Shown one piece after another: positions 10,878 to 22,978 of a stretch of DNA of 64,000 nucleotides. The notes beneath the pieces are model-generated. The model did no database searches, was not told where the DNA came from, and was given only the letters and a program-made list of their open reading frames with translations. Source of the stretch: Campanula takesimana (lineage: Eukaryota; Streptophyta; Magnoliopsida; Asterales; Campanulaceae); contig JAOWBW010000159.1 in NCBI GenBank assembly GCA_026119855.1, positions 1,000,026 through 1,064,025 of the forward strand, in the 5' to 3' direction. Position numbers and translations under genes: made by a program. Position 1 is the first letter of the stretch, and each line of letters starts with the position of its first letter.

Positions 10878-12720
10878 CTTTCAACAAATTTCTTTTCAAA
10901 GAAATGTATATCCTTTAAACTCACAGATCAGTCTGCCAAAGCGCTCTCCTTAAGAATCAACGAGGTCGTAATTCGAAGATCTGATCAGAAATGTATATAA
11001 ACGGATTTCAGTTAGAAACATTTGAAAGACACTGTACAATTTCTATACAAACATATGTATGTACATCATAATTTTAGTTATAAATTTTGTAATGCAAATC
11101 CACAAATCATTTTTGGATGACAAAAACAAAATTTGCACATTTATTACAAATCACAAAATACCCACATTTCAAATTCGCATGTTGCATAATTACTCGTTAT
11201 CACTTTCTTCGTTTTTTTTTTCTCTCTTTTTTTTTTTTTTGGCATGCAAACAAATTAAATGAAAAATAAAAGCCTGGATTTACCTTCAATGGAGAGGAAG
11301 GAGAGTTGCCGACATTCTCCAAAGGAATGTCGATCAGAAAAAAAAAAAAGAAGGAAATTAACGTTTGTTTAATCCGTAGTTTTTTTTTTTTGTGTTTCTT
11401 GTTATGATTTGTTTTTTTTTGTTAATGGAAATGTTGTTTAATTATGTATAAAAACTGATCAGACATGTGGATGATTCACAACAGTTGTCTGAAATTTTAC
11501 TAGGTCGCTTAGACACAGATTCTTTTGGGCTACTTTGATAATTTGATTAGTAATAACCCTTTGATCTTCCTATAATTACCAGAAACAATTACCAAAATGT
11601 GCATTATTTTAAGAGATTAATTTCGAGTAAAGCTCAAGAATTCCTAAAAAATATGATTAATGTTTACATACAGGCCATTTTTCGAATCGAACGCGAGCCA
11701 ATATGTAGACCTTCGTTTTGTCGTAGGTTTATATACATTACGTACAAGTCATTTTTTCAATTTGAACACGCCGGCCAATATGTAAACTTTTGTCTTGTGC
11801 TAAGTTTATATATATTGACCCGTGTATTAAATCTGAAAAAAAATGACATATATTATACTTGCAACAATATTCGAATATGTATTTTGTAATCTAATTTTGG
11901 AAAGTATATATGTTAGACTAACACTTCAGTCTTACAAAAATACTCGCATCTTTCTTAAAATTTACCCACACATATTGGCATTTTGATTTTATTGTTCACT
12001 TGACTGAACTTCAATCAAAATTTTATACCAATGCAATTATTTTTATAAAATTTTAAAAGTTATAGTTGGTAAAATTTGGAATGATATTGATATTGTTGAT
12101 AGTAGTTTTTAAAATTTTATAAGAAAAATTTAGTTAAAGTTCACTCAGATGAACATGAAAAATAAATGAGACTATAATAATTAAAGTATAAGTTAAACTA
12201 TGTAGGTCAACATATGTAGCTTATTATTCACTTTTAATATTAATTAATTACTTTATAAATTGGATTAGGATACCACAATTTCTTTTTGTCAAATGCACTT
12301 GGATTACCGTGTAGTATATAACGTCAACATATGTAGCTTAATATTCATTCTTTCACCATTGCATTGCTGCGTCTCTCCTCTCAAAAATCCGAATCCTAAT
12401 TTAGACTCTCAATCTCTTCCTTGCTCACACCGGCAATTATATCCGGCGTTAGGTTACCTAACGCGAAAAGAGACGGATGTGAAGCTCCCCCGGCCAACTA
12501 GGGTTAAAAACAAAACTTCTGACTGTCACAGGCGCAAGGATTGAAGTAGTAGAGGTGCAGGAGTTAGGGGTAGAGGCGCAGGAGTAAGTGGGCGCATAGT
12601 AGTGTTGTTAGGGGTAAAGTAGGCGGCACATAGTAAGTTAGTTATGGAATTAGGCGCATGAAAGGGAGAGTTAGGCGCCTAAGAGGGGTGCCGGAGAAAT
12701 TGACACGTAAACCCAATCCG
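10878..12720. other. Upstream region of the CIP1-family gene and intergenic DNA
   Basis: Contains the presumed promoter and 5' UTR of the minus-strand gene at 8033-10877, but I cannot place the transcription start. The 83-codon plus-strand frame at 12293-12544 and the following GGCGCA/TAGGGG-rich stretch (12540-12690) show no recognisable motif. Otherwise AT-rich with T-tracts. Confidence 0.35.
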
Positions 12721-13110
12721 TGTTGGCACTTAGCACGTGAAGCCGTTACAACAGAAAGCACATGGGCCATGTGATTGCACATGGAGCACGTGAATTTGCA
12801 CATGAGACACGTGCTACGAGCCTATATAAAGAGAGGTCGTCTTCTCCAAAGGGTGTCGATGATTGAAGATTTTTCTTATTTCTTAGTTCTATCATAGTTT
12901 AGCCATAGTTGTAATTTCATTTCTGCTTTGTAATTTCATTTCCATTAAATCAGAAAATCGTCCCAAAAAATAGTATCTGCTCTTGTTTGTGATTTTGTTG
13001 AATTGAATCCTTGATTGAGTGAGTTTGTTCATCATCTCACTCAAATCTACCTTGAATGGATCTAGGCTTTTGAGTTTATTCCGCTGCGCATTATAGTGCA
13101 AAACCCAACA
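12721..13110 (+). mobile_element. Probable solo LTR (390 bp)
   Basis: The segment starts TGTTGG and ends CCAACA (TG...CA with an inverted hexamer), carries a TATA-like TATATAAA at 12823-12830, and has the U3-R-U5 look of a short LTR. Flanks (ATCCG and CCGAT) do not form a clean 5-bp duplication, and no primer-binding site follows, so the call rests on the ends and the promoter-like interior. Confidence 0.45.
12732..12830 (+). promoter_or_regulatory. Cluster of G-box/E-box motifs upstream of a TATA box
   Basis: Within about 85 bp there are three CACGTG G-boxes (about 12734, 12787, 12808) and four CACATG/CATGTG variants (about 12760, 12768, 12778, 12800), followed by TATATAAA at 12823. G-boxes are bound by plant bZIP and bHLH factors such as HY5 and PIFs. 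Density well above chance. Whether it drives anything is unknown; the next gene start on this strand is at 13526. Confidence 0.6.
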
Positions 13111-13525
13111 CCGATTAGTCCCGCGTTTTTTCGGGATTAGAATATACTGTCCCGTTCCGTTCTATATATATAACGGGATGGGCGTCCCAACGGGATGGTC
13201 CCGAATTGACGGCTCTATATTTGTAGAGAGCTTACTCATATTTATTTGATTTTACCTTTAATTTTAATCTAATTGCAGTTTGATTTCGAAAAATAAAAAT
13301 AAAAATAAAAATTGGGACGGGAGTAAGTAGGGAGAGGACATTTGGAGTCGAGCAGTCGAGCTCAGAAAACTGACATTTTACCTCCCCTCACTCTCCGCTA
13401 GCTACTGGTTTTTCACTGTACATGCATTTCTCCCTCTCTCTCACCTAAACTTTCTTTCTCCAAATCATTTCTCTCTCTCTCTAGGGTTCCATCTCCCTCT
13501 TCATTAACTCATTCAAATACCAACA

Positions 13526-16500
13526 ATGAGCAGAGAATCAGAACCCGCGATCAACTTCGCCAACACCGCCACAGTCGACGACCTCATTTCCTACCTCCGA
13601 TCAACTTTTTTATCTGCCGATTTTCAAAATGTTGCCAAAACCCTAACTCAACGCGAACACGACATGAAACACCGCTTAAATCAAGCATCAATTGAAGCCG
13701 AGAAATGGAAGAAGGATTACTCGTCCGTCGAGAAAAAACACGGCGATTTGTTGTTGAAACACCTCAGGCTGGAAGATGACTTAATCAGGTTTAAGACCAA
13801 GTTTGAAGCTATGAAAGAGAAAGTCAATGTGTTGGAGGAGAGAGATGAGCGTGGGGAAGAGAGGTATTCCAAGCTGGTGAATGAGGTTAAGGAATTGGAT
13901 GAGAAAAATAAGGGTTTGAGTTGTAGTAAAAGTAAGGCCGAGGCTGATGTTGAGGTATGGAAGAAGAAGTTTAAAGAGCTCGATGTTCGAATGTCAAAGT
14001 TGGAGGATGAAGCTTCAGAGTTTTTTCTCAAGAATCCTGTAATAAAGAAGGAATTAGAAGAAATTGGGGTTTGTACTGATGTGCAAAAGGGAGGTATGTT
14101 TGAATATTTTGGTTAATCAATTACTATCTTCATTTGGCTTGTTAATTTTGTTTCATTTTTTGTTGTATGTCTGAGTTACCATGTACACTCTTTAGTTCTT
14201 TGGGTACATTGGTGTTTATTATTTGTTTCATTCCGTTGATTTTCATATGCTAAGTCTGAGTAGGTCTTTCAGCCCCAATGTAAGCTGTGATCATGTTATT
14301 TTGAAGTGAAACATCCATGGGCCGGCCAACAATGATAAAGCTTTGTGTAGCAATTCAATAACTATCCTTATTAGGTTGTACTTTGATACATTTGCTCCCT
14401 TTTCTGGTCGTATTGGATATTTGCATGTTTTTAGTTACCTTCTACGTTCTTTTTTACATGCTAGGTACTTCAGTGTGTACTCTGTTTATGCATTTGATTT
14501 ACTTAGGCTTTGATTATTACTTGATTTAAGAGCGTATACTTTGTTAGAAAAGCACGAATTAGAAGAGGACCATAATGCAATACTTGTTGAAACTATATGA
14601 ACATAGCGTTAGATATATACCAAGTTACTTATGTGCATAATGCATATTTCTTGAACACTTCAATGGCAGAATTATCTTGAGTTCCACCCCTGCCCCACGT
14701 GCAGATCAAATGTTAATTGTACGCGAGTGTAGTTGTTTTCTTTGTGAGTTTAAATAAGGGTTAAAGCAGAGATGGAAGTTTTGGAGTATTAGATACCGAT
14801 GATTCTTTATATGATAGATAAAATAAGCTTGACTTGCTTGATGGTTTGTGTTTGACACATAATGGAACAAAAATAAAGGTATCAAGAAGTGAATTATAAT
14901 AATTACACTGCTACCTAGTTTATAAATGTCTAGATTGTCGTGTTTGAAGTAACCAGTGTCTCTGTGTTTTGGCTACTGAGTGTGTTCGAAGAAGATAAAT
15001 ATAATAATAGTAACTACTTTGTACATTTTGTGATTATAATATGTTAAGTAGGGCCTTTTATTAACTAGGGTTGGACGAAACCATTCATTAATTATTTACT
15101 TCCTGTAGAAGACATTAGGCTTGAATGGTTGTTTTTGTAAGTGACGTAAATTTCTTTGTATTTATATCCATATTTTTGTATACAGTAAGTGCGTTACTGT
15201 CAAATATTTAATTCCCATAGAGATAGCAATTAGAATATATTTAAAATTTTATGTAGATCAATGCTTTACACTTTCACTTACAATAGGAAACATGTGTCCA
15301 TGATAGCAGAATTTTCCTTCCCCTGTTGACCTTGTGTCCATTTTGTTTTTGCTAAATGAGCACTATCTTTAAAGTTGCAGAGCCTTTGTCAAATTCTTTT
15401 CATAAGTTTTGCATATGCAGATACAAATCAAGATTCATTCAACTTAGCTTGTAGTAATGGAGGGGCTACTAGTGCACACTTGACTGGTGAAGCAGAGAAC
15501 TGCAAGATCACAGGTTCATCTTTGGCAGGGGGTAAGGCCGGTAAGCGGACTCAATCACGAGAGGTCATTGAGATTGACAGTGATGATGAGGAACCTGTAA
15601 GGGATGTATCAACTTCGTTTATGAACGATCATGCTTCAGACTTGAAGTCAAATGAAGAAAAAATTACTGCAAAGTATGTAGCTGTTGAATGCTCCGATCA
15701 GACAGGCATGGAGAACGCAGAAGTCTCCCTTCTGGCTTCAAACTCCAAAAGAAAACGAGCAGATGTTATCAAATGTGATCAGGAGAGTAGTGATGATGAC
15801 ATGGCACCAACTGGAAAACAGAAAGTAAAGAAACTTGGGGAACTGGACAGTTTGCCCCAAGCTTCTCCTTTAGGTGGTAATAGTACGACCACTGTTTCCC
15901 CTACAAGCTGTAATCCAGGTTTGGGTGGTAATATTGCTGATGCTGCTTCGCTTCCAAGCTTCAATCCAGGTTTGGGTGGAACTAATGCTGAATTTAGCCC
16001 TACAAGCAAACCTCCAGGTTTTGTTAGACGTTGCACGGAGAAATCTGAGGCAAAACTTCGTCCTTTAATTCTATCAGACAGTTCTGATGATAGCTCTGAT
16101 TCAGATGATGGGAATAACAATGACCATTACATTGACAATTACCTTGCGCGTATCCGAAGGCAAAGAGCGAAACAAGGTTGGGCGTTTGAGGCAGATATGC
16201 TCGTGGCGTTTGAAACAGATGATGAACTGTGCTTGAATGCAGTTTGCGCTCTTCACAGACAGAGAAGCTCTAATCCGGCGTCCTTCAACAGTCGAGGATT
16301 TCAAGCCATTGATGCACTTAGGTATGCTAATGGGTTGCACTTTTAATCGCTTTTTTTGTACAATTTACCTCTTTGGTTAAATAACATCACTAATTCACTG
16401 ATTGAGTCGCTTTTCTTCATATCATTTACCTCTTTCGTTTATTAACATCACTGATTGATCGTAACTGACTTTCATAATAACCATCATTATTAATGCTATA

Positions 16501-19239
16501 CTGAATTTGAATTATAGCCACCATTTACCAAGTTAGACTACTTATGCATATTTATCCTTTGAAGAACGAACAAACAATTTCATGTTTAGCATTCTTACCA
16601 AAGCCCCCAAAAGAGAGGCTACCTACCTGTTCCCTGCATATAATTGCCAAAAATATCTCCTGTTGAATTTGTTTTGGGTAGTTGTATTTATCATTTGCTA
16701 GACCTGGAAGTATCATCTTTTCAAGGATTATCATCTTTGTAAGACCAAAAAAAAAAGGAGAGAAAACAAGGAATGCAGTTACTTCAGTTTCTTCATGTGT
16801 TGTCGCATATACTCAAAATTTATAATGCTCTCTCTCTCTCTCTCGCTCTCTAAGCATGTGCTCTCCTTGTATCCCTTTCTCACACATGCACACACTCAGA
16901 ATCATGGGTACTCAACCATGCGTATACATATACTGTGGTTTTTACCCCCAATTGCCAACAAAGAAATGAGCCCATGGGGGCCCGGCCCTTCTCTGTACAG
17001 TGTACCCTATGCATAGTGGAAGCTCTTTAGCTCTAGATTGCCCCTCCTCTCTGCCACAAATAAATGAACTTCTTGAAACAAGTATCGTAGTTCACTTTAA
17101 TTTTTATTTTTCGGACAGTCAATTGCATCTTTCATTTATTTCTTCCCTTCCCCCTCCCCACCTGTACTTCAATCCAGCTCCACTATCATGGTGGCTAGAT
17201 ATATCATTGAAGCGTCATGTAAACTGTAATTTGTATCGTAGATTATTGATCTAAAACGCTTCATTGTATTCCAGTTCAGACTTGTTAATTAATGTATTTA
17301 TGCTGGAACAGTGAAGGGCTTGCTGGTAATTGTTGCTCAATGTTTTACTTATTATTATTCACTAGTTGCATTTTATGGATTTTCAGTAATTAGTTGCATT
17401 TTTTCATTCAGAATTAAAATTTGTCTTTAAACGAGTATGTCGGTGCTGTCTGACTCTTGGACACTGTGAATACATACACGATCTGCAGATGTCTGCTGTC
17501 AAATCATAGTTCATGATTTTTACCTATAAAAGAAGCATATATACACTTTGCTTCAATGTCTTTTTTTGCTTGCATTGTGTTGTTTTCGGTTTCAGTCATG
17601 TACTTTATTTGCATCTATTACTTCTTCATTTTTATACTCCATCCATCCTTAAATATATGTCCATTTTCAAGAAATTTTGTCCCAAAATGAATGTCTTTTT
17701 GGTATAAACTTTGTCCAATGTTTTTTACCAATTTTTTTTCACTAGTAACTTTATACTTGCTAAACTAAAGGTTTGAGAAGTGGATAATAAAAATATTCTT
17801 TAATCTTTGCCATTCAATTGTATGAAAGTAGACATTAGAATGTCCCCCGAAATGAAATTTGGACATTCATTTAGGGACAGAGGGAGTAACATTTGTCACT
17901 TGAGCCTTATATACCTAGTTGTGCATCAGCATCCTTCTATAAATGATGACCATATCATTTGCTTGTCCTGTAGCTAGATTTTTGAAATCCATATTCTCTG
18001 ATATTTCAACTTATGTTTGGAGGATTTAAAGCTTATTGGATGAATGGTTCATAACTTTAATGGAGGAGCTTTGAACATTGTTATACATCTACTCCCTCTG
18101 TCCCAAAATGATCTTTTCATTTCTCATTTCTCATTGTCCCAAAAAGTTCTTCACATGTCTACAAATTAGGCTTAAATGTGCATAAATACAACATGGCTAG
18201 TGAAGCATGTGTTCATATCCTTAATAAGTTTGAATAGTCAAATGCGAAGATCATTTTAGGACGGAGGGAGTATTTCTTTTGCATTTGTAGTTGGCAGTTC
18301 TTGCTGATCTTTCAGCATTGGTGGAACTCATGCAATTGTATTTGTTGCATGTTTGTTAGGTGTTTTTGGCCTTACTATTTAGATGCAATTTATTCTTGCT
18401 TTCCTAAATTTTTATGTTGCGTTGTGAGACCTCTATGTTGTTCCCTGCCCAATGATGAGAATTTAAGATTCTTGGATGGTTGGGACAGTTGGACTCCTTA
18501 AGAGTATTAATGGGCCATATTATTTTAGAAATTTGATCGTTTTAAGTGTTCGCGGTCCTTATACGTATTAAACTGACTGCTGCGTGAGTTCTTACTAGTA
18601 TACCAAAATTAGTCATGGATTATAGCTACAATAAGGCTCATTGTGCAGCTCTGCTCATAGTGAACATTACAACGTATTTGTAACAGCAATAGCGAATGAG
18701 ATGAGGGAAACTTGTGAATAAAAATAACATTTGCAAGTTTTCGGGTGAGATCTTGTAGCTCCAGATTGCCCCTCCTCTGCCAGCAAAGAAATAAATTTCT
18801 TGAAACAAGTATTAGAATTCTCTTTACTTTTTATTTCTGGGACAGCCGATTGCATATTTGTTTTATTTCTCTCTCCCCCCCCCCCCCAACCCATACTTCA
18901 ATCCAGCTCCTCTATCATGGTGGCTAGATATATCATTGAAGCGTCAAGTAAACTGTAATTTGTATAGTAAATTATTGATCTAAAACCCTTAACGTATTCA
19001 TGCTGGAACCGTGATCAAGGATGTTTCATTTTTTATTTTCCAGGGGAACTGCATTGGCAAAGTTTCTGATTGATGGCGACGAACAAGGTAAGGTGAGGAA
19101 ATCTGTTTTGGAGTTGCAGCAATTTGATCCAAATGGTGTTGATGAGTGTCGGAAACTGGCTAAAAGGCATTCTAAGCAGTTGTTTGATATCTACCAGAAG
19201 AAAGAGGACCCATTCTTCCTTCCTTCCTCTTTAATTTGA
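13526..19239 (+). CDS. Coiled-coil/acidic nuclear-type protein of unknown function (exons 13526-14093, 15421-16321, 19044-19239; 554 aa)
   Basis: Seen: three exons join in frame through GT-AG junctions (phase 1, then phase 2). Exon 1 begins MSRESEPAINFANTATVDDL after a CT-rich leader and forms a charged coiled coil (residues about 45-185). Exon 2 is low-complexity: acidic EIDSDDEEP, a basic NSKRKR stretch that could be a nuclear signal, NPGLGG twice with a related PTSKPPGF, and a Ser/Asp run (LILSDSSDDSSDSDDG). It then has an ordered part IRRQRAKQGWAFEADMLVAF. Exon 3 encodes GTALAKFLIDGDEQGK and ends PFFLPSSLI. The ordered C-terminus spans exons 2-3. I do not recognise the family by name; nuclear location is inferred from composition. 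The second intron (2.7 kb) holds two MITEs and a duplicated segment. Confidence 0.85.
17027..17318 (+). repeat. Intron 2 duplicated segment, copy A
   Basis: This stretch (TGCCCCTCCTCT..., TATCATGGTGGCTAGATATA, ATCATTGAAGCGTCA, ending GCTGGAACAGTGA) reappears with scattered changes at 18752-19016, the end of the same intron. Copy A has its own ATTCCAG-like acceptor sequence near 17271 but no exon after it. Confidence 0.85.
17637..17886. mobile_element. Stowaway MITE in intron 2 (250 bp)
   Basis: Left CTCCATCCATCCTTAAATAT pairs with the right end (inverted: CTCCCTCTGTCCCTAAATGA), both followed by ATGTCCA. TA duplications at 17635-17636 and 17887-17888. Confidence 0.85.
18092..18270. mobile_element. 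Stowaway MITE in intron 2 (179 bp)
   Basis: Left CTCCCTCTGTCCCAAAATGA and right TCATTTTAGGACGGAGGGAG are terminal inverts; TA at 18090-18091 and 18271-18272. Same family as the split MITE at 22578/41383, in opposite orientation. Confidence 0.88.
18752..19016 (+). repeat. Intron 2 duplicated segment, copy B (adjacent to the real acceptor)
   Basis: Near-copy of 17027-17318 in direct orientation, including the exact 20-mer TATCATGGTGGCTAGATATA and ending GCTGGAACCGTGA about 27 bp before exon 3. A C-tract (about 18874-18888) has expanded here. The functional branch point/polypyrimidine region of the intron must lie within or just after it. Confidence 0.85.
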
Positions 19240-19420
19240 ACAGAACAGGCGACTTATCATAATGTATGAAATATATTTCTTGTATTTATTCAGAAAAATT
19301 AAATTATGAAAGTGAAATTAATAGGTTACGTAAATATTGTGGATCACATGTAAAGAGAATGATTTTAGCCGGTTCAAAAACCACCGGTTCACCTGTTCAT
19401 CTGAACCGGTTGAGCATGTC

Positions 19421-19756
19421 CATGGGCGGATCTTATGTGTAAATAGGGGGTACACGTGCACCCGGTCAACCCAAATTTTTAACTAATTTTTTTTTTTTTT
19501 TTTTTTACTAAGTGCACCCCCCAAAAAAATTAATTAGAGTGGTAATTTAACTAGAAGGGATGTGAACTTAGTAAAAGGAAAAGTTAACAAGTTATTTAGT
19601 GTAAATTGTGTACTTGTTTTCTTTTATGAGATAATTTTTTTGAACTTATATACTTAATTATGTACTTGAATATAATTACGTTTTAAAATTTTTTGGTATG
19701 GAGTTATTTAGTGTAAATTGTGCACCCGGTGGTTGAAAATCCTAGATCCGCCACTG
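19421..19756. mobile_element. Unclassified terminal-inverted-repeat element, 3' of the unknown gene
   Basis: Ends CATGGGCGGATC and (inverted) CAGTGGCGGATC flank a 336-bp AT-rich body with repeated GTGCACCC. CATGTC lies on both sides (19415-19420, 19757-19762), a probable 6-bp target duplication. Superfamily not assigned. Confidence 0.6.
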
Positions 19757-19762
19757 CATGTC

Positions 19763-20713
19763 TATTTGATGGTGTCGAACTGTATATTGACAACTCACTA
19801 AAATAAGTAGTGTGTGATTTGTTTTAGTGGGTTAAGAAGGAAAGAAAATAGGAGACTTAAAAAAAAGTTAATATTTTATTTTTGAAAAGTGAGTTTGGGC
19901 CACCTCCAACACTCATCTACTATTACACAACACCACCGCTGTGCCTAATGCAATTTTTTTTTTTTTTAAAAAAAAAATCTCTTAAACCTTTCCGTCCATT
20001 TCTTTTTATTAACTGCCATCCATTATTTTTAATGATCGTCTAAAAATTGTGAATATACTCTCATCCATCATTTTAACGAACATTCAAAATTGTCTTGAAA
20101 TGCAATAAATTGTGAATACGAAATTGAAAAAAAATAAAATTACAACTTCACGTGAACTTAGTGGCAATAAAGTAATTTTCTTTTATTTTTTTTACGTAAC
20201 AGAAGATCACGGAGGATTTTGTTAGAGTGAAATGCAGACAAGGATCATTAGGGTGTGTTTGGGGTATTTGGCTAATGTGACAAATGGTGATATTGAAGTC
20301 TACATAAAAAAGGATATGGGTAAATATACTCACAAAAAAGTACCACAAAATATGGCTTACAAATTGATATGTCAAAGAATTTATTAAAATGTGTCGGGTC
20401 CACAACCGATGACTCTCACTCTGCATTGATCATCTTGTAAACTTTTATTGTGCCCTAGCATTGCCCTTCCCTTATTTCATTTCAAAAAAGGATGCATTCT
20501 TAGTTTTTCGTGTTCAACAATTAAGCTTCAGCTCTTCAAGCTAGTCTCCCAGTCCGCTTCAGTAGTCTTGCCTTCTTTTTCTGTTCCGGCCCGGTAATGA
20601 CTTGATTCTCTCCCAATAATGGTCTCTGTCTCTAGGTTTATTTAAACCATATATTTCCTTACTTATTTCTGCGTCGGATCTTGTAATATAGGGTTCAGGA
20701 GCGTAGAAAAGGC
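19763..20713. other. Intergenic, no gene supported
   Basis: AT-rich with A/T homopolymers (about 19950-19975). From about 20460 the base composition becomes more even with pyrimidine-rich stretches, possibly a 5' leader of the interrupted locus A gene, but no coding exon can be placed. Confidence 0.35.
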
Positions 20714-21212
20714 TAGGGCTATAAACGAGCCGAGCCGAGTCGAGCTTTGGGGTGTCGAGCTCGTTTAAAACTTATCGAGCTCGAGCTTTTATCGAGCACG
20801 AGCTCGAGCCCACTTGCTTGTTCGAGCTCGAGTCGAATCGAGCTCGCGAGCTGCTCGCGAACAACTCGAGTCGATATCGAACTCGAGTTTTAACGAGCCG
20901 AGCTCGAGCTTAGACATTTTTTTAAGAAAAATATGGTCTTAACGAGCTTATCGAGCCGAATTCGAGCTTATCGAGTCGAGTTCGAGCCGTTCGAAAAAAA
21001 AAAAAAATCAATCTTAATGAGCTTATCGAGCCAAACTCGAGCTTTTAACGAGCTAAACGAGCCGAACACGGTCGGCTCGATAACAAAAACGAGCTTGACA
21101 ATCGGTTCGAGCTCGACTCGGGCTTCACCTCGAGCTCACTCGAGCTCGAGCTTTCACGAGCCGAGCCCGAGCCGAGCCGAGCTCGAGCCAGCTCGGTTCG
21201 TATAACAGCCCT
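20714..21212. mobile_element. GAGCTCGAGC-rich terminal-inverted element with 9-bp target duplication
   Basis: Left AGGGCTATAAACGAGCCGAG and right end (inverted: AGGGCTGTTATACGAACCGA) are terminal inverts. AGAAAAGGC is duplicated exactly at 20705-20713 and 21213-21221. The body is a degenerate array of GAGCTCGAGC/GAGCCGAG, readable on both strands, so long frames here are composition artefacts. The 9-bp duplication suggests Mutator ancestry. Confidence 0.75.
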
Positions 21213-21348
21213 AGAAAAGGCCGAGGAAATCTCAAAGTTGCCGGTATTTCTTGTGCTTTTCTTTTCTCTGACTTTTTGCCGGGGAAATCTCCGCAAATAG
21301 TGTTGACATATATGCTTGCTGATTTGATGATGCGGAGTATATGATATG

Positions 21349-22280
21349 GACAAATTCTTACCTACAACGGCCGCATGGCGTGCGGCGGGCAAACCTGACC
21401 GACCCGACCCGCCGGGCCCGCCCAGCCTTTCCTCCACTGCGAGATCGACATGTGGCGCGCTGTGAGCCACTCGTTGGTTCACCCAGCCGCGCGCTGCCAC
21501 GTGTCACCTTAAAAAAAACCCATTAACTTTAAAATGCTATATCTTGATATTTATAACTCAGATTTTTTTTTTAAAAATACCGTTGTGTTCGTCTCGACGA
21601 GACGAATAAAACTACATAGGTCATGATATGGTTTGATTTTTTTTTTTAAAAAAACATTTTTTTACACACAAAAAATTTGAGTTGCTTTGTCAGGTGAGAT
21701 GCAACACTCTATTCTAATAAAAGTAACAGTTTCATATTCAAAAAGTAACACTTTTTACAGTCAAATGTAACAGCAATTTTACAAAAAAAAAAAAAAATGG
21801 GTTTGCATTTCAATTGTTACTTTCTCAATAAAAAATTGTTACATTTCAGATATAATGTTACATTTAAGAATATAAATTGTTACAATTGAGAAAAAAAATG
21901 TTACATTCATTTTTTATAAAATGTAACATTAGTTTAGTTTGTCAATCCTATGTTAATTTTGGGAGGAAAAAAAGTGTTACATTTGAAAAATGAGTGTTAC
22001 ATTCCTTTTTAAAAAGTGTTACATTAGTTTAGTTGCCAATCTTTATGTTATCTTTATCTATTGCAGCAAAATTATGGTATATTTTTTTTTTTTAAAGTGT
22101 TACATTTGAATAAAAAAAGTGTTACATTTCGTTATAATAAGTGTTACTTATGTTAGAGGAAGAAAAGTTGGGGTGGCAAAAAAAAAACTCGGCAAAAAAA
22201 AATAAATAAAAAATAAAAATAAAAACGGCTCGGCTCGGCGCCGTCGCACGCCGTGCGACGGTTGTACCAGAGACCGCCTC
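21349..22280. mobile_element. MULE family 'TGTTAC-rich', copy 1 (932 bp)
   Basis: Perfect 9-bp target duplication TATGATATG (21340-21348, 22281-22289). Ends GACAAATTCTTACC and (inverted) GAGGCGGTCTCTGG lead into GC-rich subterminal inverts containing GGCGTGCG(A/G)CGG. The AT-rich body carries many GTAACA/TGTTAC motifs in both orientations. No transposase frame. The body aligns along its whole length with 54447-55303. Confidence 0.92.
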
Positions 22281-22446
22281 TATGATATGATAGTTATATA
22301 ATTTTCAGTTTAATTTCTAACATTGTTTATCTGTTCTTTTCCTAAAATGATTTTTAAACCTTATGTATTTTTCATTTCTGATTTTTTTTGGGGGGTTAAT
22401 CGAGTAGTGAAAGGGATTTTTAATGGTTGACCTAATCTTGATTGGT

Positions 22447-22577
22447 TTTAGGATTGTGTAGCCCAAAGGGGTAAATGTGTAGTTATTAGTGAGATGAATG
22501 GAGTGTGAGTGTGTGTTGATACATAAACCAAGGCAGACTGGTCTCAAAACATGGAACAAAGTAACCCATATCAAATA
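22447..22577 (+). pseudogene. Left-hand remnant of locus A (upstream of the insertion nest)
   Basis: This 130-bp stretch, containing TGTGTAGCCCAAAGGGG and GGCAGACTGGTCTC, matches the minus strand of 56650-56779. In that copy it runs straight into the sequence found here only at 41386, showing that the two flanks of the 18.8-kb nest were once contiguous. No exon is assigned to it. Confidence 0.8.
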
Positions 22578-22747
22578 CTCTCCGTCCAAAAAGATATTCG
22601 CGTTTGACTATTCAAACGTTTTAATGATATGAACACTTGCTTTGTTAGCCATGTTTTACTTATGCACTTTTAAGCCTAAATTATAGAAAGGTGAAGAACT
22701 TTTTGGGACAACGAGAAATGACCAATGAGAAGATCATTTTGGGACGG
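22578..22747. mobile_element. Stowaway MITE, left part (remainder at 41378-41383)
   Basis: Left end CTCTCCGTCCAAAAAGAT; the right end GGGACGG is cut by the copia LTR and completed by AGGGAG at 41378-41383, followed by TA. TA lies at 22576-22577 and 41384-41385. Joined length is about 176 bp, matching its 179-bp relative at 18092-18270. Confidence 0.88.
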
Positions 22748-22978
22748 TGAAAAACTTTGGCAGTAGATGATTCATGGACAAAGGGTTTTCTTGATTACAA
22801 AATGTGTACAAGAAAGATACATTTATATTCCTTAAAATAACCGGATAAGTATGAAAAATATACAAGATATATTTGTACATATTCTATCTAATCAAAAAAG
22901 AATATCAAACAAATCAACCGATATATGTGGGAAGATCTGATCGGATCCGATTTGTGAATTCAAAGTTCAAATCCTTCA
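22748..22978 (-). repeat. Copia 3' LTR
   Basis: Begins TGAAAAACTTTGGCAG and ends CAAATCCTTCA on the plus strand; 231 bp. Near copy of 41121-41372, lacking a 21-bp internal duplication found there. Confidence 0.95.

Noticed and set aside
20933..21500. Long frames on both strands rich in Arg/Glu/Ser
   Set aside because: They arise from the GAGCTCGAGC repeat body and GC-rich MULE end; composition is symmetrical on both strands and there is no domain.
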